Below are positions 56,547 through 64,000 of a stretch of DNA of 64,000 nucleotides, one piece after another. Location of the stretch: contig JAWQEG010001433.1 in the NCBI GenBank assembly GCA_033782935.1, positions 1 to 64,000 of the forward strand, in the 5' to 3' direction. A program made the position numbers and the translations under genes. How positions within the stretch are numbered: position 1 is the stretch's first letter; each line of letters opens with the position of its first letter. The DNA is from Petrolisthes cinctipes (lineage: Eukaryota > Arthropoda > Malacostraca > Decapoda > Porcellanidae). The notes below the pieces were generated by a model. It did not search any database and was not told the origin of the DNA. It saw only the letters and a list, made by a program, of their open reading frames with translations.

Positions 56547-56695
56547 CTGTACTCTCTTGCTTCTCAATACACACACACTATCACTCTAGCACCTCGTTTT
56601 TCTCTTTCTCTTACTATTCAGTATACACACACACTCTATCACTCTAGCACCTTGTTTCTCTCTCTCTCCATCTCTTGCTTCTCCGTACACAAACA

Positions 56696-57721
56696 CACAT
56701 TATCAGGTTTGGTATAAAGCCGTGACGTTGCATATTATCTGTTGTTATATATGCGTTTATTTAACACTGAAAACCGTGTCAAAATAATATCATTATCACC
56801 TCATAATTATTTCAGTTTACGTCTGCCAGTAAGAAATTTGTTATTGCTCTTTCAGTAATATTGACACGGTAGCCAAACTAACAGTGATATATTTTGACCA
56901 CAAGAGGGAGGTGCCCTAAATGTCATAACCCCAAAAGTATGAGTGTGTGTTCAGTTATCACTGTAAAGATTGTTTGTCAATTTGATTCATTAATTTAACC
57001 TTACATGCCAAAGAATAATCATTCATACGAGTATTAAATGTTAAAACCAGTTTGTCTGAAACTCTCATCTTAGTATATACTGAAATGAAGAGACATGGAG
57101 CTATGGATACTTAAGTTTTGGGTTGGATTCAGAGTCGGTAAAATTTATATAACAAAAATCAGGTAATGATAATTAGGTATGAGTAATTCTGTAGCAGGCA
57201 GGTAACCTTTATGTATATGTATATGATTGAGTATATTCTAGGTTGACTATAAAATATTGTCACATGATCATATTCCAGGTTAGCTATAAAACTTTATATG
57301 CAATGTAAAACCTGAAGAAATAAATAGACTTGACTAGACTAGACCAACACAAAACTTATTTGTCATTAACCCCAAGTGAAGATAACATCTTCACTACATC
57401 GTAACTACACGTTACAATTCTATGAAGAAACATTATTATTATTAATTGTCGGCATCGGAGTCGTAATTATGAAAAAACTGTGGTCGGAGTCGACTAACAG
57501 TTGCATTGACAGTAAATATGTGGTTACACCGAGGTGTTGTATACATCCCTGCTGTAATAGATCTGATGTTTTAGTTTTATGAATTCTTACTGGCAGAGGT
57601 AAACCGAAATAATTATGAGGTAATAATTATATTATTTTGACACGGTTTTCAATGACAGATAAACGCATATATAACAAATAATATGGAACGTCATGACTTT
57701 ATACCAAACCTGATAATGTGT
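56696..57721. mobile_element. long-TIR DNA element, about 1.03 kb
   Basis: Terminal inverted repeats of about 140 bp: left 56696-56835 begins CACATTATCAGGTTTGG, and right 57586-57721 is its mirror with scattered changes. Shared inner landmarks are TATATGCGTTTAT, ACCGTGTCAAAATAATAT and TGCCAGTAAGAA. It is inserted in (CA)/(TG) sequence. The interior has no recognised transposase. Confidence 0.82.
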
Positions 57722-57724
57722 GTC

Positions 57725-57728
<4 letters not shown>

Positions 57729-57761
<33 letters not shown>
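57729..57761. repeat. (TG)n microsatellite
   Basis: About 16 TG units. Confidence 0.95.
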
Positions 57762-57763
<2 letters not shown>

Positions 57764-58227
57764 GCTACAGAGAGAGAGAGAGACGAGGAGCTAGAGTAGG
57801 TTGTTTGTTGTCTGTAATGAGAAATGAAGTAAACTATGCTTGGTGTCCAAAGTGTGTTGTCAGGTGTCTACAAAAATGAATAAATGTCCTTCTCTGCACC
57901 ACCACCCTTCCTTCCTTCCACCCACCAAGCCGTCTGTCCCTCCCCTCCCCCACTTTCACTTTCTCAGACCCGAATACGGAAAATATTGTCTTATATATGC
58001 ACAGGAACTCACACAAGCAACTCACACGTTAGCTTGATATGCCATGTGAGGGGATGGTCCAGGTGGAAATCTTGTAGAGTGTACCTCATTAATTTTATTG
58101 TTAGATGTTCTGACGCAAATGATATCAAGGGCTTGGGTTACTAAAAGAAAAATGTGACTCCCTATTCTATTATGCTTGATAAGGGGCCCCGTTTAAAGTG
58201 TGTCTGTTTTATATGTCCACAACTGTA

Positions 58228-58437
58228 CAGCCACAATCAAATAACCACCGACACTTTCCTTCTATCGTGCATTTAAATCAGTATCATAACAAAATATAAT
58301 CATACAACACCTTACGTCAACTCAACCCCCTCGATTATTATTATGAGGTGCTACAAAATCATACACGTGTTGTTCTTTATTACCAAGATATTTACTACAA
58401 TGAAAGGAAAGTGTCGGTGGTTATCTGATTGTGGCTG
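58228..58437. mobile_element. mariner-type MITE M3, copy d
   Basis: Ends CAGCCACAATCAAATAACC / mirror, with TA on both sides. Confidence 0.9.
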
Positions 58438-58439
58438 TA

Positions 58440-58600
58440 CATACATTAGAACGCCTTGATTCCTCCAAAAGTATAATAAGCAAGGAAACAGCTGAACCAG
58501 GTTAACGAAACAAATGGTATAAGCCTGCAGTTGCTTGGAATAGTTTGGAGGAATGAATCAGTTAGTTGCTCCAGATTAATGAAACCAACACTGTATAATT
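58440..58600. mobile_element. diverged F1 foldback element
   Basis: CTTGATTCCTCC and GGAATAGTTTGGAGGAAT arms with extra insertions. It directly follows MITE M3 copy d. Confidence 0.7.
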
Positions 58601-58648
58601 ATTTTTACTTTGCCCATCAAAATATCACCTTGGGTTGTATGAGGGACT

Positions 58649-58649
58649 T

Positions 58650-58681
<32 letters not shown>

Positions 58682-58704
58682 ATTGTTGTTGTTGTTGTTG
58701 TTGT
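58649..58704. repeat. (GTT)n microsatellite
   Basis: About 18 GTT units with one interruption. Confidence 0.95.
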
Positions 58705-58789
58705 ACATGAAGACCCACCAAACATGATAATATACTGTATAATTATTCTTCATCAAGGCTTTACAGTCACATACCAATTTTTATATTCC

Positions 58790-59045
58790 TTACTACATGA
58801 TATTCCCAAAGGCCACATAAAGTACATATACATATTTACTACATATACATAATTTACTACATATTCTCCAAAGCCACATACAGTACATATCCATATTTAC
58901 TACATATACATAATGTACTACATATTTTCCAAGGCCACATACACAACATACACATTTTTACTGCATATTCCCCAAGGTCACATACAGAACATACACATTT
59001 TTACTGCATATTCTCCAAGGCCACATTCAATGCATATACAATACC
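58790..59045. repeat. tandem repeat with CCACATACAGTACATA core
   Basis: About five variable units with CCAAGGCCACATACA and TTTACT(A/G)CATATTC. Confidence 0.8.
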
Positions 59046-59104
59046 TTACTCAAAGATCAATGAGATGGAGATGAACACTGTGTATATACCACCAAACAGA
59101 TTTA

Positions 59105-59215
59105 TACTCTTCCTCTTCCTCCTTCTCCTTCTCCTCCTCCTCCTTCTTTTCCTCCTCCTCCTTCTTTTCCTCCTTCTCCTTCTCCTCCTTCTCCACCTCC
59201 TTCTCCTCCTCCTAC
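59105..59215. repeat. CTC/CTT triplet-rich tract
   Basis: Pyrimidine tract of CTCCTT/CTCCTC triplets. Confidence 0.9.
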
Positions 59216-59221
59216 GATGCA

Positions 59222-59403
59222 TTGAGGGGGAAGTTTTGTGTTGGTAAATCTGGAGGAGCAAATGGTTCCCCCAAAACTATTCCAAGCAACAGAACATAAT
59301 TATCATTCATGCTCTTCTGGTCCTGTTTCCTGGCATACTTTTGGAGGAATCAAGGCACTCCAATGTATGTACAGTACCAAAAAAGAATTATATACCACCT
59401 TAA
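59222..59403. mobile_element. F1 foldback element, shares its right TTAA with the next element
   Basis: AGGGGGAAGTTTTGTGTTGG on the left, TACCACCTTAA on the right. The TTAA at 59400-59403 also starts the following F3 element. Confidence 0.88.
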
Positions 59404-59746
59404 GGGGAGATTCTCTAATTTGTTGATGAATTAGAAGGTTTCATTCAGAGTTGAGGTCTAGTAATTTTGTCTTCAGCTCCTCCAGTCATCTCATAATTCT
59501 CCAACAAGAACAAACTCATGCAGCTCCTTCATTCCTTTACATCCTTTGTCATTCATTACTCTTGGGTTCATACTTAATTCCAACATAGACATATTTGAGA
59601 CTACATCCAGACTAGGCCAAGGACACAGACACCCACAGAGGTATATACTGTACTAAAAGGGTATCTGTTTCATGGTATATAGAGTTTGAAGGAATCAACT
59701 AAGACCTTATATATAAAGATTCACCAACAAGAGAATCTCCCCTTAA
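59400..59746. mobile_element. F3 foldback element with an insertion of about 200 bp
   Basis: The left end is TTAAGGGGAGATTCTC and the right end is GAGAATCTCCCCTTAA. Between them about 59450-59660 is unrelated sequence. The right TTAA (59743-59746) is shared with the next F1. Confidence 0.8.
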
Positions 59747-59905
59747 GGTGGTAATTCTTTTTTGGTACATTGGAGTGCCTTGATTCCACCAAAGTATGCT
59801 AGGAAACAGGGCCAGAAGAGTAAAAAAATAATGGTGTTCTGTTGCTTGGAATAGTTTGGAGGATTTAGTTACTCCAGATTTACCAACACAAAACTTCCCC
59901 CTTAA
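59743..59905. mobile_element. F1 foldback element
   Basis: TTAAGGTGGTAATTC on the left, CTTCCCCCTTAA on the right. Confidence 0.9.
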
Positions 59906-59947
59906 ACACACAACTTTCTTAACGATTGTTGTTGTTGTTGTTGTTGG

Positions 59948-60122
59948 TGTTGTTTAATGAAATTTTGGTACTTTGGAGTGCCTTGATTCCTCCAAAGTAT
60001 ATGCCATGAAATAGGACCAGATTGATAAAAAAAATAATGGTGGACTGTTGCTTGGAATACTTTGGAGCAATCAGATACTCCAAATTTACCCCGATAATGT
60101 ATATACAGTACTTCCCAATTTA
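59948..60122. mobile_element. diverged F1 foldback element
   Basis: GATTCCTCCAAAGTATATGCC and GGAATACTTTGGAGCAATC arms. The ends are degenerate. Confidence 0.75.
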
Positions 60123-60281
60123 GGGACTCCGTAAGTGATGTAGTCAGAAAATTGGAGATAAATGAGTCCTTCAAATATTGCCACGAAACACCACCCATAC
60201 TGAAGGAGCTTGTTTCGTGGCATATAGGTTTGGAGGAATCAGAAGCCTCCAATTTTCATACACGATCACAGGGTCCTTTAA
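60121..60281. mobile_element. F2 foldback element
   Basis: GGGACTCCGTAAGTGATGTAG on the left and GATCACAGGGTCCTTTAA on the right. Confidence 0.85.
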
Positions 60282-60362
60282 CCAGGTGCGGGAATAGGGG
60301 GGCAGGCTCGGGGGGGGTTAGGGGGGTGCGGGAGTAGGGGGACAGGCTCGAAAGGGGGGGGT
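60282..60362. repeat. GC-rich array unit attached to F2
   Basis: Two units of GGTGCGGGAATAGGGGGGC type, the same motif that follows an F2 copy at 42.66 kb. Confidence 0.75.
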
Positions 60363-60550
60363 GGGAAGTTAGGTGATCTTCCTTGGCGAGTGTAGGATAA
60401 TAATTGTACCCCGTGATCTACATAGACAAACAAACAATTATTTTCATTGTAACATATTCCTCACTAACTTGTTCTCTTTCTTGAGGTCATCCGTGAAGGG
60501 GGGTGTCGTTTACTTCTTTGTGGATTAGAATGTGCACATGTGTATGATTA

Positions 60551-60579
60551 GTGTGTGTGTGTGTGTGTGTGTGTGTTAG

Positions 60580-60610
<31 letters not shown>

Positions 60611-60613
60611 TAG

Positions 60614-60699
<86 letters not shown>

Positions 60700-60730
60700 T
60701 TTGTTTGTTTGATTGTTTGTTTGTGTGTGT
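60551..60730. repeat. (GT)n microsatellite with TTAGAGTTT interruptions
   Basis: Two short GT runs separated by GTTAGAGTTTGTG, then about 40 GT units, then GTTT repeats. Confidence 0.95.
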
Positions 60731-61084
60731 GTGTTACAACTTTTCATTACGTTTGTGCAACTCAGTCAAAAAGTTGTTTCATTCATTCATTCACGGGACG
60801 ATAAAAAAGTATTGCTGGGACGCCGCCGCTACAATCTGAAAGAGGATAGACAGTTCAAGGTGACCGAACCCACCACCCACCACCACCACCACCACAATCC
60901 CTGAGAAAAATGTGTGAATGACAAACAGCATCAGATGGATTTAACCAATGTGACGGGCTGTTGTCCATTGTAAGTTATCTTGCTCTTAACCTACTAACCT
61001 ATATAATACTACTACTACTGAAGGAATCACACACTTGCCTAACAACAACAATAAACATAGTCAAACTCTCATATTGGTACACGA

Positions 61085-61252
61085 AAAAGTTATAATATTC
61101 CAACAGTTTTAATTAGTCACCCTCACATTAGAAAAAGTTATAATATTCCAACAGTTTCAATCACTCTCACATTAGAAAAAAGTTATATTCCAACGGTTTC
61201 AGTCACTCTCACATTAGTAAAAGTTATATTCCAACAGTTTCAGTCACCTTCT
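61085..61252. repeat. tandem repeat of about 40 bp, four copies
   Basis: The unit contains AAAAGTTATA, TTCCAACAGTTTCA and CACTCTCACATTAG. Confidence 0.88.
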
Positions 61253-61336
61253 ACACCCAGGGAAGTAAAGGGAGAGAATGAAGTATCTCCCTGTTCTATT
61301 GGAATAAAACCTTTTCGTCTATTCAATGTGGGAGTT

Positions 61337-61480
61337 CGATTGAGGAGAGATTCTTTTGTAGGTAAATTGGAAGGCTACCGATTCCTCCAAACTATTCCAA
61401 GCAACAGGCCACCATTACCGGTATTTATTTTTGTCCATCTGGTCCTGTTTGTTTCGTGGCATAGTTTGGAGGAATCAGTA
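61337..61480. mobile_element. hybrid F3/F1 foldback element
   Basis: F3-type outer parts (GGAGAGATTCTTTTGTAGG, TTTCGTGGCATAGTTTGG) enclose an F1-type centre (ATTCCAAGCAACAGGCCACC, TCTGGTCCTGTTT). Confidence 0.75.
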
Positions 61481-61907
61481 GCCCACGGTCGAGAGAATAC
61501 ATTAATTCTCTCGACCGCCAAAAAGAGAATCGCAGACCATTAACTACTAACCTTTTGCACTATACACTGACTTTAACCTGAGTCATACCGGTACTGATTC
61601 ATCTTCCTTTAGACAATAACAAGAAGATGGAGGCCGAAAACAAAAATAAAAATACCAGGCGATGTTACTTAAAAAAAAAAATACTTATTAAAAATTAAAC
61701 AATTCACACAGTAATCTAAAACACTGACGAAGAATATCATTACATACTTTACAAGGACGATATTCCAAGTTTCTTTTTGTACTACTTTCAACTTCAGAAG
61801 GTCATGCAGGCAACAAGATCATGTGTTTCTACTCTGCCACGTGGCGTCTTCTGAACTCCTCACCACCAACCACAAAAAAACAAATACAACAACAAAATCT
61901 CTCTCTC

Positions 61908-61920
61908 ACACACACACACA

Positions 61921-61987
<67 letters not shown>
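61908..61987. repeat. (CA)n then (CT)n microsatellite
   Basis: CA units pass into about 32 CT units. Confidence 0.96.
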
Positions 61988-61990
<3 letters not shown>

Positions 61991-62030
61991 CATTTGTTTC
62001 CTTTCCTATCTTCTCACTGGGTAAAACAGC

Positions 62031-62186
62031 TTAAGGGGAGACTCTCTAATTCCTCCTGATTCCTCCAAACTATGCCAGGAAACAGACGTCCTCAATGGTA
62101 CTAATAGGGGATCTGTTTCGTGGTATAGTTTGGAGGAATCAGCAGCAGTAGCCTTCCAATTTACCAACAAGAACACCTCCCCTTAT
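62031..62186. mobile_element. F3 foldback element, full copy
   Basis: CTTAAGGGGAGACTCTC on the left, ACCTCCCCTTA on the right, with GATTCCTCCAAACTATGCC and ATAGTTTGGAGGAATC arms. Confidence 0.88.
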
Positions 62187-62405
62187 TCAAACCTCTTCAC
62201 AATCAATGGCCTACATATTGAATCCCTTATGAATCCCTTTTAATTAATTCCTCACCTCCTTCCCTCACCATCATTTATTATTTATCATCACTCACCTTCC
62301 ACTTCATCTCGGGTACCAAATAATTACAAGGATGGGTATCGTTCTCTTGTAACACCCAAGTAGATTATTTATAAAAAAAAAGTTGGATGGGTAACAGCAC
62401 TGTTC

Positions 62406-62566
62406 TTAAGGGGAAAATTTGGTGTTGGTAAATCTGGAGCAACTGAATCCTCCAAGCTATTCTAGGCAACAGAACACTATTATTTTTGCTCTTCTTGTCC
62501 TGTTTCCTAGCATACTTTGGAGGAATCAAGGCACTTTAATGTACCAAAAACGAATTACCACCTTAA
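62406..62566. mobile_element. F1 foldback element
   Basis: TTAAGGGGAAAATTTGG on the left, ATTACCACCTTAA on the right. The last TTAA is shared with the next copy. Confidence 0.88.
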
Positions 62567-62715
62567 GGGGTTATTAGAGTGCCTTGATTCCTCCTAAGTA
62601 TGTATATATGTCAGTCAGGGAATAGAACCAATGAATAAATATAAAGGTATACTGTTGCTTGGAATAGTTTGGAGGAATCAGATCAGTTGCTCCATAATAT
62701 TTACCATCAACAACA
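62563..62715. mobile_element. diverged F1 foldback element
   Basis: GTGCCTTGATTCCTCC on the left and GGAATAGTTTGGAGGAATC on the right arm. Confidence 0.7.
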
Positions 62716-62799
62716 TTGTCCTATACATCCCCTAAAATTTCTGTATTCTGTGACCCCTCCAATTCCTAACCTCCTCCCAAACACGCCCCCCAATTCCTA

Positions 62800-63075
62800 A
62801 GTTACTGAGACACACACTAACTTAACTGAGACACACACTAACTTACCGAGACACACACTAACTTACTCAAGGAATCACTAACTTAATTGAGACACACACT
62901 AACTTAACTGAGACACATACTAACTTTCTGAAGGAATCACTAACTTACTGAGACACACACTAACTTACTGAAGGAATCACTAACTTACTGAGACACACAC
63001 TAACGTACTGAAGGAATCATTAACTGAGACACACACTAACTTAACCGAGACACACACCAACTAACTAACTAAGGG
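62800..63075. repeat. GAGACACACACTAACTTA minisatellite
   Basis: About 14 short units of GAGACACACACTAACTTACT alternating with AAGGAATCACTAACTTA. Confidence 0.92.
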
Positions 63076-63279
63076 TCCCACTAAAAATCCTTATCACACT
63101 CTACCCCCTATTTCCTCCCTCCTCCCCATGCAGCCAATACCAACACACCACCTCGTGAGGGATCTTTAAACACTGGTGACTTGGGATCAGGTGACTGTGA
63201 TTCTAGTTGTCCAAAGTCATGGGGTATTAATCCATCCATGAGGCTGTGTTGTCACCATCTCATTGTCTGTCTTTACTCC

Positions 63280-63790
63280 CTCCTCCACTTCTCCTTCCCT
63301 TCACTATTCTCTCCCCACTTTCCATTATTCCACCACCTCTCCTTCTTCTGTTCTTATTCCTCCGCCACCTCTCCTTCCCTTCACAATTCTCTCCCCTCCC
63401 TCTCTTTATTCCACCACCTTTCCTTCTTCTGTTCTTACTCCTCCAGCACCTCTCCTTCCCTCCACTACCCTACCCCTACCTCCTTCCATTATTCCACCAC
63501 CTCTCCTTCTTCTGTTCTTACTCCTCCAGCACCTCTCCTTCCCTTCACTATCTCTCCCCTCCCTCCCTCCTTTATTCCACCACCTCTCCTTCTGTTCTTA
63601 TTCCTCCGCCACCTCTCCTTCCCTTCACTATTCTCTCTCCCCCTCCCTCCTTCCATTATTCCACCACCTCTCCTTTTCCTGTTCTTATTCCTCCACCACC
63701 TCACCTTGTTGATTCACCTCTCCTTCCCTCCACTATCCTTCCCCTCCCTCCTTCTATTATTCCACCACCTCTCCTTTTCCTGTCTCTTCT
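63280..63790. repeat. pyrimidine-rich minisatellite, about six copies of 75-90 bp
   Basis: Each unit contains TTCCATTATTCCACCACC, TCTCCTTCTTCTGTTCTTA and CTCCTCC(A/G)CCACCTCTCC. The long open frames (Ser/Pro/Leu/His-rich) are products of the repeat, not a gene. Confidence 0.9.
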
Positions 63791-63979
63791 CCTCCATCCA
63801 TCCATCTCTTGTCCTTTCTCCTCTTTCCCTCCTCTGTCCTTACAACACCATGCATGCACCGCAGTTTTCCACTCACCTCTATAGTTCTTTACACCTCTAG
63901 CCCACTGTACTTTCTCTATCTCCCGTCAATACTTCATCCCCTCTGCCCTTTCCTTTCTCCTCTATCTCTCCATACCTTA

Positions 63980-64000
63980 CTTTTCTCTCTCTCTCTCTCT
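63980..64000. repeat. (CT)n at window edge
   Basis: A CT run continues past the window end. Confidence 0.9.

Noticed and set aside
63181..63900. Open frames of 150-240 codons rich in Ser, Pro, Leu and His
   Set aside because: They follow a pyrimidine-rich minisatellite in all three forward frames and have no domain.

Overview
This is eukaryotic, intron-rich, AT-rich animal DNA. It most likely comes from an arthropod, and a decapod crustacean is my best guess. The reasons are very long GA, AC, GT, AT and ATT microsatellites, many short TA- and TTAA-flanked inverted-repeat elements, fragments of LINE and Penelope-like retroelements, and an arthropod-style promoter signature. The species cannot be named from sequence alone.

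Three protein genes can be supported, all on the minus strand. (1) Positions 773-6026 hold a seven-exon class I SAM-dependent methyltransferase (277 aa). All splice phases agree, and a non-coding first exon is likely near 7.8 kb. (2) Positions 14209-15834 hold an intronless-looking ORF of 541 aa with eight C2H2 zinc fingers and an acidic tail carrying SUMO-type motifs. (3) Positions 24127-50999 hold a complete twelve-exon SLC23 (nucleobase-ascorbate transporter) gene of 594 aa. I assembled it exon by exon with consistent phases and GT-AG junctions. Its signature motif begins with Gln-Asn, unlike the Pro-Asn I recall for the human vitamin C transporters.

The rest is repeat landscape. From 6.4 to 12.5 kb there are inverted-repeat elements, a tRNA-derived SINE, a Penelope-like relic and a decayed hAT element. 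From 12.5 to 24 kb the DNA is mostly unassigned, apart from the zinc-finger gene and microsatellites. From 27 to 64 kb it is saturated with minisatellites and with a superfamily of palindromic elements of about 160 bp. These are flanked by TTAA, share a TCCTCCAAA-TATGCC-GGAAACAG core, and often sit end to end or inside one another. At least eight families of TA-flanked mariner-type MITEs are also present.

The most unusual observation is in the SLC23 gene. In three of its introns (2, 5 and 7) a tandem duplication or minisatellite begins exactly at the 5' splice site, so the donor itself is part of the repeated unit. In intron 7 this has produced 28 copies of a 30-bp unit, each with an intact CAG-GTAAGT donor. 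The unit is a multiple of three and its first 13 copies keep the reading frame, so use of any of these donors would insert 10n residues in frame into a predicted cytoplasmic loop of the transporter. Foldback elements also lie within 10-25 nt of two 3' splice sites of the same gene. At exon 3 the element end supplies the polypyrimidine tract.
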